DNA from: Thermoplasmata archaeon
GTDB lineage: Archaea > Thermoplasmatota > Thermoplasmata > Lutacidiplasmatales > UBA184
Reading direction: 5' to 3'
DNA: 64,000 nt
NCBI GenBank assembly: GCA_022750055.1
Contig: JAKIWL010000003.1
Span: forward strand, 243,300-307,299
The translations under genes were made by a program, and so were the position numbers. The notes beneath the pieces were generated by a model, which saw only the letters and a program-made list of their open reading frames with translations, did no database searches and was not told where the DNA came from. Position 1 is the stretch's first letter. Each line of letters starts with the position of its first letter. This document shows positions 36,259-46,427 of this stretch, piece by piece.

Positions 36259-36419
36259 GCAGGCCCTTCCCAGCGGTCGTTCGGACAAAAGCCTGCGCGG
36301 GCGCCCAGCTCGGGCTCCCGAACGACGGATATCGACGACCCACGACTCAGACGGTCTGCCCAATGCGACGTCTCGATCCCCGATCTGGCCCCGACGCGCT
36401 CCTGCTCCGGCGGACCCGA

Positions 36420-37457
36420 TCACCCAGCCTCGGGACGCGTCCGGGACGCAGGCTCCGCCACTTCCCGCGCCACCTTCGCCACTTCGGCCCTCGGCGCCGT
36501 GGTCCGGAACCCCCCCGCTCTCACGTGGGTGCGAGCCGTCGGCCAACCTCGTTCGCTCAACCGCCGGATCATCTCATCGACCCGCGGCGGAGATGCCAGG
36601 GCCTCTTCCCGGGCGAGCTCGTTCGCCTCGAAGAAGAACATGGCCTCCACCCTCGCCTCCCCCTGGAGGAGTTCGAGGAGCCGAGCCGCCTCCCGAGGCC
36701 GAGCGGCGGAACGCGGGACCTCGAGAAGGTCGACGAACGCGGGGTCGACCAACGCCGAGGTCCACAGCGGCCCGACCGGTGTGGTACCGCCGATCGAGGG
36801 TCCGGTGAAGTCGCGGGGGTCGACCGTCGACACGAAGAAGTCGCGGTCCGCGGCTTCGTCGAAGAGCTCGACGTACGCCCTCAGGTAATGTCCCCCCACG
36901 TACGCGAGGAGGGGTCGCAGCCCGACCCCGCGCGACCGGGCCTGGCGCGCGAGCCAGCCGAGCAGGATCCGCAGGCCCCCTTCCGGCGCCAGCCGCCCCC
37001 GTAGAGGACGTGCGCCGTACCGCCGCTCGCAGGCCGTCGGGTCGGCGCCCGCGAGGACGCGCAGGTCGGTCGCCGTGACGGCCAACACCGAGGGGATACG
37101 GGCGGAATCGAAGCACGACGATACGAACGGAGCAGGCGACCCATACGGGTCGAGGTCGATGAAATCGAAGGGGGCGTCGGGGGGTGGCGACCTCGCGTTG
37201 CGAAGGAGGGCGCGTGCCCGCTCCGGCCCGAAACGCGCGACGTTCGCCTCCAGCACTCGGTACGCCGACGGGTTCGCCTCCGTCAGGAGAACCGAGGAGA
37301 ATAGTCCGCTCTCGTTCAAGACCCGCAGGGCGCGGACTCCGGTCGCCGCCAACATCTCCCACGCGGCCCACGAGCGGGGCCCAGCCCTCGAGGCAAGGGC
37401 ATTGGCGACGGCCACGGAGAGGTCCCGGTCGAGCGCCATGGCGCCATTGTAGAACAC
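36420..37457 (-). CDS. trm1: tRNA (guanine(26)-N2)-dimethyltransferase
   Basis: MFYNGAMALDRDLSVAVANAL, FDFIDLDPYGSPAPFV, VTATDLRVLAG, YGARPLRG: Trm1 signatures. Confidence 0.93.
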   Translation of the reverse strand: MFYNGAMALDRDLSVAVANALASRAGPRSWAAWEMLAATGVRALRVLNESGLFSSVLLTEANPSAYRVLEANVARFGPERARALLRNARSPPPDAPFDFIDLDPYGSPAPFVSSCFDSARIPSVLAVTATDLRVLAGADPTACERRYGARPLRGRLAPEGGLRILLGWLARQARSRGVGLRPLLAYVGGHYLRAYVELFDEAADRDFFVSTVDPRDFTGPSIGGTTPVGPLWTSALVDPAFVDLLEVPRSAARPREAARLLELLQGEARVEAMFFFEANELAREEALASPPRVDEMIRRLSERGWPTARTHVRAGGFRTTAPRAEVAKVAREVAEPASRTRPEAG

Positions 37458-37543
37458 GGGGCGCCGCCGCCCCGGCCCCTTCTCCCCGACCGATTCAGGG
37501 AGCCAGAGGTCGGTGGCCCCTTCGCGACCGGATCGGACCCCGG

Positions 37544-38101
37544 TCAGTGGGAGCGGCCCGTCAGCAGTCGGACGATCTTGAACGCGAGGAGGTTCTTGTT
37601 GACCGGCGTGACCTCGAGCAGGCGTAGTTCGTCCCTCCGCCGGATGTCCTGCAGGAGCGGATTCCTCGACTTCTTATGAAGCGTCATTACGATCGACTTG
37701 TTCCCGTCGAGCGTATCGACCACCGATTTCGTGAACGCCTCGCTCTCGACCTCCATCTTGCCGACCTCGTCGATCACGATCACGTCGGCGGCGGCCCGAG
37801 CCTCGGCGAGCGAGCGCGCCCCAAGCCCTTCGAGCGCCTCGACGTTGATCCCGAACTTGCCCGAATGGACCCGGGACTTCAACCCCTCGTGCGCGAAGAC
37901 CTCGTGTTCCTTCGTCATCCAGTTCGTGATCTGGAACCCGGAGCGGCGGTGCTTCTCGATGATCGGCTCCGTCACCATCCCGCCGACCCGGACCCCCTCC
38001 TGTTCCAGGAGCTGGATGATGCGAAGCAACGTCTGGGTCTTGCCCGAACCGGGCATGCCGGTAATCCCAATCTTGATAGGTCCGGTCACCCGACGAGCCA
38101 T
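37544..38101 (-). CDS. THEP1-type nucleoside-triphosphatase
   Basis: KIGITGMPGSGKTQTLLRIIQLLEQEGVRVGGMVTEPI..VIVIDEVGKMEVESEAF. Confidence 0.9.
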   Translation of the reverse strand: MARRVTGPIKIGITGMPGSGKTQTLLRIIQLLEQEGVRVGGMVTEPIIEKHRRSGFQITNWMTKEHEVFAHEGLKSRVHSGKFGINVEALEGLGARSLAEARAAADVIVIDEVGKMEVESEAFTKSVVDTLDGNKSIVMTLHKKSRNPLLQDIRRRDELRLLEVTPVNKNLLAFKIVRLLTGRSH

Positions 38102-38124
38102 GAAGGAACGATTCCCTCCTACGC

Positions 38125-38958
38125 ATGGTGAGATTGGAGAAAAAGGCATCTCCCGCCGCTCGGCCAGGCGTGACGCGGTCGCGCACGCCACCTCCTGAGA
38201 AAGGGACCGAGCAGCCGGTCTATCCCGTCCGGGAGGACACGCTCCTCCTGCTCCCGTTCGCGACCGCTCCATCGGACGGCTGGCTCGTTGAGGTCGGGTG
38301 CGGCGAGGGCCTGGCCTCCCTCGCGGCGGCTCGCCGGGGCTGGAGGGTGATCGCGACCGACCGGAACCCCGACGCCCTCCGACGGCTCCGACGACGGGCC
38401 CGCGCGGAGGGTCTCCCGGTCCATCCGGTCCGGACCGACCTCGCCTTCGGGTTGGGCAGGGTCGCCCGCGTCCTCGCCAATCCGCCGTACCTCCCGACTC
38501 CGCCCGGGGCTCGGGACCCGGACCCGTGGGCGGACCTCGCATTGAACGGGGGCCCGGACGGATGCCGGACGACCGCCCGGTTCCTCCGAGACCTGGCCGG
38601 TCACCTTCGGCCGGGCGGACGCGCCTTCCTCCTGACCTCTTCGCTCCAAGACCGCCGTCATCTCGACCGGCTGTTCCGCCGCTGGGAGCTCGAAGGCGGA
38701 ACGCGATCCGCCGTCGCCCGGCGGGTACTGGAAGGGGAGGTCCTCGAGGTGGTCGAACTCTCTCGGCGGACTCGACCGCGCGGGTCGCCGACCGCTATCC
38801 GGTCCGTTCGGCCGCGGACAACACCGCGTCGAGAAAGCGGGACCCATCGCCCGGCCCGCTCGACGACGAGGAGCGCGTCCAATCCGGTGCCAGCGACCGG
38901 TCGAACGCCCGCTCGGGGTGGGGCATCAGTCCGAACACGTTCCCTTGGCGGTTCGTAA
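38125..38958 (+). CDS. HemK/PrmC-like (N5-glutamine) methyltransferase
   Basis: WLVEVGCGEGLASLAAARRGWRVIATDRNPDAL..VARVLANPPYLPT. The C-terminal ~60 aa are low complexity and antisense to purQ. Confidence 0.8.
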   Translation: MVRLEKKASPAARPGVTRSRTPPPEKGTEQPVYPVREDTLLLLPFATAPSDGWLVEVGCGEGLASLAAARRGWRVIATDRNPDALRRLRRRARAEGLPVHPVRTDLAFGLGRVARVLANPPYLPTPPGARDPDPWADLALNGGPDGCRTTARFLRDLAGHLRPGGRAFLLTSSLQDRRHLDRLFRRWELEGGTRSAVARRVLEGEVLEVVELSRRTRPRGSPTAIRSVRPRTTPRRESGTHRPARSTTRSASNPVPATGRTPARGGASVRTRSLGGS

Positions 38959-39625
38959 GCCCGGCTACGTCGCCCTCCGACCCGTTCGGATTCCATGGGT
39001 ACTGAGCCGTCGAGCCGTCGGGGCTCGTCCAACGGAAGAGGATCTGCCCGGAACGCCGCAGGGCCGCGAGACGGTCGCCGGGCGGACCCGAGAGGATGAG
39101 CTTTCCCTCGCCGTGACCCGACGGGAACAGAAAGCGCGTCCCAACCGGGAATCCCGAGAGAGGGCCGAAGCACCCGCCGCCCCACTCGACCCAGGTGGGC
39201 CGGCACTCATAGTGGCCGGAGTCGTTCGTCACCAGGGCAGCCTCCGGGCTGCCGAGGCCCCTCCCCGGACGCCCGGGAAGCAGGCCGAGTTCGGTCAGGA
39301 CCTGGAACCCATTGCAGATTCCTCCGACCTGACGCCCCGAGCGGACGAAGGCCTCGAGTTGCGGGCCGATGGCTGCACGGATCCGGGCGGCGAAGATCGC
39401 CCCGGCCCGGACGTAGTCACCGGAGGAGAAGCCGCCCGGTATGAGGAGGAGGGAGAATTGGTCGAGGTCCCGAAACCGGTTCGGCTCCACGTCGCGATGC
39501 TCGAACTGTTTGAGATGCACGACCTCCGGGTTCGCCCCGAGCGCCGCCACGGCGCGGCCGAGCTCGGCATCGCAGTTGGTTCCTTCGATCGTCAGAAGGG
39601 CGACCCGGACATCGGAACGCCGCAC
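38795..39625 (-). CDS. purQ: Phosphoribosylformylglycinamidine synthase, glutaminase subunit
   Basis: VALLTIEGTNCDAELGRAVAALGA..LLLIPGGFSSGDYVRAGAIFA..GGICNGFQVLTELGLLPG..LMPHPERAF. Confidence 0.96.
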   Translation of the reverse strand: MRRSDVRVALLTIEGTNCDAELGRAVAALGANPEVVHLKQFEHRDVEPNRFRDLDQFSLLLIPGGFSSGDYVRAGAIFAARIRAAIGPQLEAFVRSGRQVGGICNGFQVLTELGLLPGRPGRGLGSPEAALVTNDSGHYECRPTWVEWGGGCFGPLSGFPVGTRFLFPSGHGEGKLILSGPPGDRLAALRRSGQILFRWTSPDGSTAQYPWNPNGSEGDVAGLTNRQGNVFGLMPHPERAFDRSLAPDWTRSSSSSGPGDGSRFLDAVLSAAERTG

Positions 39626-39663
39626 GGTGGTCGGATGGGTCCGAGCGGTTTAACCATTCTCGG

Positions 39664-40686
39664 TCAGGACGAGACCGGCCGAGCCGGGACCATCGGCAAG
39701 GGGCTGCCCTCGGCGAGCGCCTCTTCGCGGCCCAGAGGGGCCGGCGACGGAGTCTCTGGCCCGACGAAGAACGGTCGACGCCGAGCGATGGCCCGTTCGA
39801 ACGCGGCGACGAGCGCCTCCTCGGGGGCGTCCGACCGAAGCAGCGACCGGAGGTCCAATAGCCCGTCGTTCGTCATCAGACAGCCCTTGAGGCGGCCGTC
39901 CGACGTCAGTCGGAGCCGGTGACAGGCCATGCAGAACGCCGGGTTCTCCACGGGCTGGACGACCTCGACCGTCACCGGGCGTCCGCCCGATTCGAAGGTA
40001 TACCGGGGTCGGTCGTGCAGGGGATTGTGATCGACCCGGAAGGCGCGGGCCGCTGCCTCCTCGGAGAGGCGACCCAGCTCGGAGTGGAGGGCTCGGTACA
40101 CCTTCGGGTCGACCCGGCCGGAGACGTTCTCGAACTCGATCACCTGCACCCAGGCCCCCACGTCCTGGGCGAACGCCACGAGCCGGTCCACTGACTCCGG
40201 ACGCGCGCTCATCCCGTAGAGCGCGACGACGTTGAGTTTGACCGGAGTGAGACCCGCCCGAACGGCCGCCCGGATCCCTTCGACGGTCCGGGCGACCCCG
40301 TCGACCCCGGTCAGCCGCTGATAGGCGTCCGGGTCGAGGCTCGGAAGGCTCACGTTCACCCGGTCGAGTCCGGCCTCCGAGAGCGGCCCGGCCAGCTCAC
40401 GCAGCTTGAGGCCGTTGGTCGTCATCGAGACCTCGCGGAGGTGGGGACGGATCCGCCGTACGATCTCGACGATATCGGTGCGCAGGGTGGGTTCGCCACC
40501 GGTCAGCTTGACCCGATCGATGCCCACTCGGGCGCCCGCCCGGACGACCCGCTCGATCTCGGAGGGGGAGAGCTCCTCGGTGGAGACGGGCTGGCCCTCC
40601 ATATGGCAGAAGACACAGCGGAGGTTGCAGCGCTGGGTGAGCGAGATCCGAAGGTCCGAGACCTCCCTCCCGTAGCGGTCCTGCAC
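39664..40686 (-). CDS. moaA: GTP 3',8-cyclase, molybdenum cofactor biosynthesis
   Basis: Radical SAM LRISLTQRCNLRCVFCHMEG; C-terminal FCMACHRLRLTSDGRLKGCLM; GTG start. Confidence 0.93.
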   Translation of the reverse strand: MQDRYGREVSDLRISLTQRCNLRCVFCHMEGQPVSTEELSPSEIERVVRAGARVGIDRVKLTGGEPTLRTDIVEIVRRIRPHLREVSMTTNGLKLRELAGPLSEAGLDRVNVSLPSLDPDAYQRLTGVDGVARTVEGIRAAVRAGLTPVKLNVVALYGMSARPESVDRLVAFAQDVGAWVQVIEFENVSGRVDPKVYRALHSELGRLSEEAAARAFRVDHNPLHDRPRYTFESGGRPVTVEVVQPVENPAFCMACHRLRLTSDGRLKGCLMTNDGLLDLRSLLRSDAPEEALVAAFERAIARRRPFFVGPETPSPAPLGREEALAEGSPLPMVPARPVSS

Positions 40687-40742
40687 GCCGTGGACAACGA
40701 CCGACCCTCGGATATGCTTTGGGCCCTGAGGGTCCCGCCGGC

Positions 40743-41975
40743 CTAGGCGGGCCCGAGCGGCGGCCGCAGGACGTGGGCCTCGAGACGGCGACCCCGCCCC
40801 GGTGCGGGTGCCCCGGGGGGCCAGAGAGCGAATGCATTCGCTCCGCCGAGGCTCGCGATCGCGCTCGACCCCCGGAAGGTGGGCGTCGCGCGGGCCCCCC
40901 GAACCTTCAACGGGATGACGGTCGCGAACCCGGACGTCGGGAGTTCGACCGGGCCGGTCAGGCGAACCGGGGTGTCCCGCCATCCGTCCCCGGGCAAGTG
41001 GGCGAGCCGCCGTAGGAGCGGTAGAAGGAGCCAGAACCCGTTCGAAAGACAGGAGGTCGGATGGCCCGGCATGCCGATGACGACCACCCCGCCGGATCGG
41101 ACCGCGAGGGTCGGCTTGCCGGGGCGGATGGCGATCCCGTGGAAGCGAAGTCGGCCCAGTTTCGGGAAGACCTCCGGAAGGAAGTCTCGCTCCCCGACCG
41201 AACTCCCACCGGTGACGAGGACAAGATCGCTCGCGCGGATCGCCCGACGGATCGCGGACTCGATCTGGCGAGGGTCGTCGCGAACCGGGGTCGTCGTCCG
41301 GGCGACCCCGCCACTCGCCTCGATCAGGGCCGAGAGGGTCGCGTTGTTCGATTCGTAGATCGCACCCCGTCGGAGTCGTCGCCCAGGAATGACGAGCTCG
41401 TTGCCGTTCGGAACGATCGTGACGACCGGCCGCGCCCAGACCTCGACATCCGGCCACCCCGTGATCGACAGGGCGCCGAGGTCGGCGGGCGCGAGGACCG
41501 CCCCGCGATCGACGATCACCGACCCGCGTTGGAGGTCCTCCCCCGCGCGGGCGATGTGGTCCCCTCGGGGGACCGGGGCGTGGACTCGGATGGCCCGTTC
41601 CTCCTCCGTCACGTCTTCGAACAGGACCACGGCGTCGGCGCCCCGCGGCAGGGCGCCGCCCGTCGCGATAGCGACCGCCTGGTTCGCGCCCACCGATCCA
41701 CGGAAGTCCCCTTCGGCGAAGACCTCCCCGACCACCGACAACCGGAGGGGAGCGACCCGCCCGGCGCCTCGGGTCGACCGGGACCGCAGGGCATACCCGT
41801 CCCAGGTCGCCCGGTCGAACGGGGGCACGGCCGAGCGGGCCCGGTACTCGCGCGCCGCGACGCGGCCGACCGCATGGGCCACGGGAACCCGTTCCCGCCG
41901 GCCAACGGGCCGAACGTCGCGCTCCAGCCGTCGAAGGGCCTCCCCCCAAGGGAGGAGCCGGCGGAACGGACGCAT
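40743..41975 (-). CDS. moeA: Molybdopterin molybdenumtransferase
   Basis: VPPFDRATWDGYALRS, VAIATGGALPRGADAVV, LVLVTGGSSVGERDFLPEVF, GMPGHPTSCL. Confidence 0.93.
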   Translation of the reverse strand: MRPFRRLLPWGEALRRLERDVRPVGRRERVPVAHAVGRVAAREYRARSAVPPFDRATWDGYALRSRSTRGAGRVAPLRLSVVGEVFAEGDFRGSVGANQAVAIATGGALPRGADAVVLFEDVTEEERAIRVHAPVPRGDHIARAGEDLQRGSVIVDRGAVLAPADLGALSITGWPDVEVWARPVVTIVPNGNELVIPGRRLRRGAIYESNNATLSALIEASGGVARTTTPVRDDPRQIESAIRRAIRASDLVLVTGGSSVGERDFLPEVFPKLGRLRFHGIAIRPGKPTLAVRSGGVVVIGMPGHPTSCLSNGFWLLLPLLRRLAHLPGDGWRDTPVRLTGPVELPTSGFATVIPLKVRGARATPTFRGSSAIASLGGANAFALWPPGAPAPGRGRRLEAHVLRPPLGPA

Positions 41976-41977
41976 CT

Positions 41978-42901
41978 TCAACGACGACGACTCCTCGGCG
42001 GGTTCGGAGCGACAACGGGGCGCCCGGTACCGCCCAGCCAGGCCCGAGCGGCTCGGACCCCCGCGGTCAGGCACCCTCGGAGCGGTTGTCCGGAAAACCA
42101 ACCCGCATAGAAGCCGCCCCGGAAGGCGTCGCCGGCTCCGGTGACATGCCGGGGTCGGAGCGATCGACCGGCCCGGACCGTGTGAGATCCCGTTCGGGTC
42201 AGCGCCGTGACCCCGCGAGCACCGAGGGTGATCACGACGATCGGAACCCGCCCCAGCAGTTCTTCCGGGCGAAGCAGGCCGAGCCGGGAGCACACCGCCT
42301 GGATCTCGGCGGCATTCCCGAAGAGGATCTCCGACCCCTCGACCAGGGTCTGAAGCTCGCGACGCCCCCAGCGATAGTGAACTTCCTGGGCGGGGTCGGC
42401 CGAGACGGGCCGACCGAGTCGGCGCGCCTCCGCGAGGACCTTGAGCTGGTAGGGGGGATCCCCCGTCGTCAGGTGGACCCACCGACTCCTGGCGATCAAG
42501 CGTGTAGGAAGGGGTGCCTTCGATCCGTCCGCCATCGCCCCCTGGTCGATGACGGTCATCTGGGCCCCTCGCCCGTCCTCGAGGATCAGGCAGGAGGGGG
42601 TCCGGGTACCGGCGACCCTCGTCAGACCCGAGCGGCTGACGTGCGCGGCCAAGAGCTCGGCGCGGAACCTCGCTGGAAAATCGTCACCGACGAGGCTCGC
42701 GAGCCCAACCCGTACCCCGTAGCGCGCCGCCGAGATCGCGATGGTTGCAGCCGTCCCCCCGAGCGACTCGTGCGAGCTCAGCACCGGGACGGTCCGGTCC
42801 CGGCCCGGGAGTTGGGCGACGTCGAGGAACCGGTCGATGTTCGTGTGACCGACGACCAATAGGTCAAGCCCCAAGGACCGCTCACCCGCGCCGTAGGGCA
42901 T
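41978..42901 (-). CDS. PfkB-family carbohydrate/nucleoside kinase
   Basis: LLVVGHTNIDRFLDV..SLGGTAATIAISAARYGVRVGLASLVGDDF..VTGAGDAFRGGFYAGW. Confidence 0.9.
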   Translation of the reverse strand: MPYGAGERSLGLDLLVVGHTNIDRFLDVAQLPGRDRTVPVLSSHESLGGTAATIAISAARYGVRVGLASLVGDDFPARFRAELLAAHVSRSGLTRVAGTRTPSCLILEDGRGAQMTVIDQGAMADGSKAPLPTRLIARSRWVHLTTGDPPYQLKVLAEARRLGRPVSADPAQEVHYRWGRRELQTLVEGSEILFGNAAEIQAVCSRLGLLRPEELLGRVPIVVITLGARGVTALTRTGSHTVRAGRSLRPRHVTGAGDAFRGGFYAGWFSGQPLRGCLTAGVRAARAWLGGTGRPVVAPNPPRSRRR

Positions 42902-43051
42902 GCCGTCGGGGGACGGTCTTGATGGGATATCGGCTTCGCCCCTGGTTCGGCTCCCCCTCGGATTCGGGGTCGAGCGCCCGGGCCACAGGGACGACCCTCT
43001 CGACTCGGTCAACCCTTACATACGCCGCTCGGTCCTCTCAGGACCACGGCC

Positions 43052-44143
43052 GTGATCGTCGAAGGGGCCATCGTCGACGCCGACGGCCCCCGCGCCGCTT
43101 ACGTCCGATTCCAGGGCGAGCGAGTCGCCGAGGTCGGCAAGATCGGAACTGACTCCACCCACGGGTCTGAACGTCGGATCCGAGGGATCGTGATCCCCCC
43201 ACCCGTGAACGGCCACATCCACCTCGGTGACGCCGTTTCGACTCGGGAACCCCCGACCGGTCCTCTCGAGCGACTCGTCAAACCACCGGATGGCTGGAAG
43301 TTCACCCTACTCCGCTCGGCCACCGCGTCGGCCAAGCGACGGGCCATCGCCGCCGCCGTCGCTCGGATGGGGCGAGAAGGGATCGCCGCCGCGATTGATT
43401 TCCGGGAGGAGGGAGAGGAGGGGCTGCGCCTGCTCCGACGCGCCACCCGAGGATCGCGGGTACGGATCGTCGCGCTGGGTCGCCCGCTCGAGCGTCCGAT
43501 CCTCCCCGAGGAGGTCGAACGCGTCCTCGAACTGTCCGACGGCATCGGGTTGAGCTCCGCGCGCGAAGAAAGTCACGGCGACCGGGCCCGGATCGGCACG
43601 GCTTGCAAGAAGGCTCGAAAACTGTTCGGGATGCACGCGAGCGAGAACGTCCGGGAGGACCCCGACGTCTACCTCGACCCGCGTCCGGACCTCCTCGTGC
43701 ACTTGACGGAAGCGACCGATGCCGACCTCGAACAGGTGGCTCGCGCCGGGGTCACCGTCGCGGTCTGCCCCCGTTCGAACGCTCTGTTCGGCCGGCGCCC
43801 GAGGCTTTCGGCCCTCGAGCGGATCGGGGTGCCGACGGTGCTCGGAACGGACAACGTGATGTTCCACGCGCCGTCGATCTGGCGGGAGCTCGAGTTCGCG
43901 TACGTCTCCAACCGGCTCGCCGGGGAGCGGGTCTCTCCGGAGTTTCTCGTTCGGGCCGCCTGCGTGACGCCGTGGAATCTGCTCGGGGAGCCGGAGCAGG
44001 CGCGGGTCCAGGCCGATGGGCCGTCGCGACCAATCGTCGTGCGCTTGCCTCCGGACGATCCCGCCTATCAGCTCGTGGGTCGGGCGACCGAACATCTTAT
44101 CGTGCGGCCGGCGAGCGCGAAGGGAGGGAAGGGACCGGGATGA
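43052..44143 (+). CDS. Amidohydrolase-family (cytosine/adenosine deaminase-like) protein
   Basis: PVNGHIHLGDA, FGMHASENVRED, LLVHLTEATDADL, TVLGTDNVMFHAPSIW. Confidence 0.85.
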   Translation: MIVEGAIVDADGPRAAYVRFQGERVAEVGKIGTDSTHGSERRIRGIVIPPPVNGHIHLGDAVSTREPPTGPLERLVKPPDGWKFTLLRSATASAKRRAIAAAVARMGREGIAAAIDFREEGEEGLRLLRRATRGSRVRIVALGRPLERPILPEEVERVLELSDGIGLSSAREESHGDRARIGTACKKARKLFGMHASENVREDPDVYLDPRPDLLVHLTEATDADLEQVARAGVTVAVCPRSNALFGRRPRLSALERIGVPTVLGTDNVMFHAPSIWRELEFAYVSNRLAGERVSPEFLVRAACVTPWNLLGEPEQARVQADGPSRPIVVRLPPDDPAYQLVGRATEHLIVRPASAKGGKGPG

Positions 44144-45645
44144 AATCGGAGGAGCTCTTCGCGCTGCTCCGTCGCCGCGGCTACCTGTGGCCGTCGGCGG
44201 AGCCCTACGGAGGCCTCCAAGGGTTCTACGACTACGGTCCGCTCGGCACGGCCCTCAAGCGCCAGGTCGAGGAGGCTTGGGCGACCTGGTTCCTCGGGCT
44301 CTCACCGGATTACCATCGGATCGAGCCGGCGGAGGTCCTGCCGGAGGCGGTCGTCAGGGCCTCGGGACATCTTGAGAACTTCACCGACCCGGAGGTGCGG
44401 TGCGGCCAGTGCGGGAACGCGTTCCGGGCGGAGACGGTACTGGAGAGCGTCCGGCCGCAGGGCCTGGATGGGGTCCCGCCCGCCGAGATCGCGGAGATCC
44501 TGGCCAGTTCCGGGGCCCGGTGCCCGAGATGTGGCTCCAAGTCCCTGTCGGTACCGCGCCCGTTCAACCTGATGTTCGGTCTCGACCTCGGTGCCGAAGG
44601 CAAGGAGCGCGGCTACCTGCGGCCCGAGACCGCCCAATCGAGCTTCCTTTCGTTCGACCGGATGCTCGACGTCGGCCGAAAGGCGATGCCCCTCGGGATC
44701 GCGGTCGTCGGGCGGGCCTACCGAAACGAGATCGCCCCTCGACAGGTCTTGTTCCGGATGCGGGCCTTCACGCAGGCCGAGCTCCAGGTCTTCTTCGACC
44801 CCTCCGGGTTCCCGGTCGACTTTGCGTCCGTGTCCCAGTCGACGATACCCGTCCTGCGGGTCGCCGATCGGGACCGCGGAGAGGGTTCGCCCTCGAGCGT
44901 GCCCGCGTCCGACCTCGTGGGTGCCGGGGGCCTCCCGGAGTTCTACGTCTACCACCTCGCCCAGACCCTGCGGTTCTATCGGGAGTCGCTGGGGTATCCG
45001 GAGTCCGTCCTCCGCTTCTACGAGAAGTCCGACTCAGAGCGGGCGTTCTACAACCGGATCCAGTTCGACGTCGAGGTGCGACTGGATTCGCTCGGGGGAT
45101 ATCGCGAGGTGGGGGCGGTGCACTACCGCGGGGACTACGACCTGACGCGCCACGGCGAGGGATCGCGGCACGACCCGAAGGTCCTCCTGCCGTCCGGCGT
45201 GCGCGCCGTGCCTCACGTCCTCGAGATCACCTTCGGCGTGGACCGGAATCTTTGGGCGCTCGCCGACCTAGGGCTCGCGAACGCCGACGACCGCGTACTT
45301 TGGCGCATCCCCTCTCACCTCGCCCCGGTGACCGTCGGAGTCTTCCCGCTTCTCCCGAAGGAGCACGGGGCCGCCGCGCTCGGCGTCTATGAGCGTCTCC
45401 TCTCGGAAGGACTGCGGGCGAGATACGATGCCGCCGGAACGATCGGCAAGCGGTATGCTCGGATGGACGAGGCCGGAACCCCGTTCTGCGTCACCGTCGA
45501 CGGCGAAAGCCTCCTCAACGGGGCGGTTCGGACCGTCACCCTGAGGGACCGGGACTCCAGGGCCCAAGAACGCGTCGAGCTGGATCGTCTGATCGAGACA
45601 GTGCGCGCAGCGATCCGGTTTCCCCGACCCCGTCGCGCCGGCTAG
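44140..45645 (+). CDS. glyS: Glycyl-tRNA synthetase
   Basis: [62 protein letters not shown]; class II aaRS of the archaeal/eukaryotic dimeric type. Confidence 0.97.
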   Translation: MKSEELFALLRRRGYLWPSAEPYGGLQGFYDYGPLGTALKRQVEEAWATWFLGLSPDYHRIEPAEVLPEAVVRASGHLENFTDPEVRCGQCGNAFRAETVLESVRPQGLDGVPPAEIAEILASSGARCPRCGSKSLSVPRPFNLMFGLDLGAEGKERGYLRPETAQSSFLSFDRMLDVGRKAMPLGIAVVGRAYRNEIAPRQVLFRMRAFTQAELQVFFDPSGFPVDFASVSQSTIPVLRVADRDRGEGSPSSVPASDLVGAGGLPEFYVYHLAQTLRFYRESLGYPESVLRFYEKSDSERAFYNRIQFDVEVRLDSLGGYREVGAVHYRGDYDLTRHGEGSRHDPKVLLPSGVRAVPHVLEITFGVDRNLWALADLGLANADDRVLWRIPSHLAPVTVGVFPLLPKEHGAAALGVYERLLSEGLRARYDAAGTIGKRYARMDEAGTPFCVTVDGESLLNGAVRTVTLRDRDSRAQERVELDRLIETVRAAIRFPRPRRAG

Positions 45646-46427
45646 CCGAACCGGCCCTGGACGTAGTTCTCGGTCAACGCCTCTTTCGGATGGTCGAACA
45701 CGGCCGAAGTCCGGTCGAACTCGACCACCTTGCCGAGGTAGAAGAACGCGGTGCGGTCGGAGACCCGACGGGCCTGGGGGAGGTTATGCGTCACGATGAC
45801 GATCGTGTAGCGCTCCTTGAGCTCGGCGATGAGCCGCTCCACCTTCGCGGTCGCGATCGGGTCGAGCGCGGAGCAGGGTTCGTCCATGAGCAGCACCTCC
45901 GGTTCGACCGCGATCGCTCGGGCGATGCACAGGCGTTGCTGCTGACCCCCGGAGAGGCTCGTGCCCAAGGCATCGACGTCGTCGCGCACCTCCTCCCAGA
46001 GCCCGGCCCGCACGAGACTCGCCCAGACCGCCCGGTCGAGGTCCTCGCGCCGGTGGAGACCGAGGAGTCGGGGCCCGGCGGCGACGTTCTCGTAGATCGA
46101 CATGTGCGAGAACGGGGTCGGCTTCTGGAAGACCATGCCGATCCGGGCGCGCACCTCGGTCGCCTCCAGCCGACGGACGTCCGTGCCGTCGAGAAGGACG
46201 CGCCCGTCGACCCGGGCGCCGGGGAGCTCGTCGTGGAGGCGGTTCAGACACCGCAGGAAGGTGGTCTTGCCGCATCCCGAGGGGCCAATGACGGCCGTCA
46301 CGCCGCTTTCGGGCAGGTCGAGGGTGAGGTCGTAGAGCACCTGTTGGCGACCGTACCAGGCGTTGAGCCCGTCCACGTTCAGCTTGCCGCTCATGAGATC
46401 ACGCCTCCGGGTCGGGGCGAGTGGCAC
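45642..46427 (-). CDS. pstB: Phosphate ABC transporter ATP-binding protein
   Basis: [60 protein letters not shown]. Confidence 0.97.
   Translation of the reverse strand: MPLAPTRRRDLMSGKLNVDGLNAWYGRQQVLYDLTLDLPESGVTAVIGPSGCGKTTFLRCLNRLHDELPGARVDGRVLLDGTDVRRLEATEVRARIGMVFQKPTPFSHMSIYENVAAGPRLLGLHRREDLDRAVWASLVRAGLWEEVRDDVDALGTSLSGGQQQRLCIARAIAVEPEVLLMDEPCSALDPIATAKVERLIAELKERYTIVIVTHNLPQARRVSDRTAFFYLGKVVEFDRTSAVFDHPKEALTENYVQGRFG

Noticed and set aside
39664-42015. Single 783-aa ORF spanning moaA and part of moeA
   Set aside because: The N-terminal ~440 aa is an out-of-frame read of moeA; true MoaA starts near GTG 40686.
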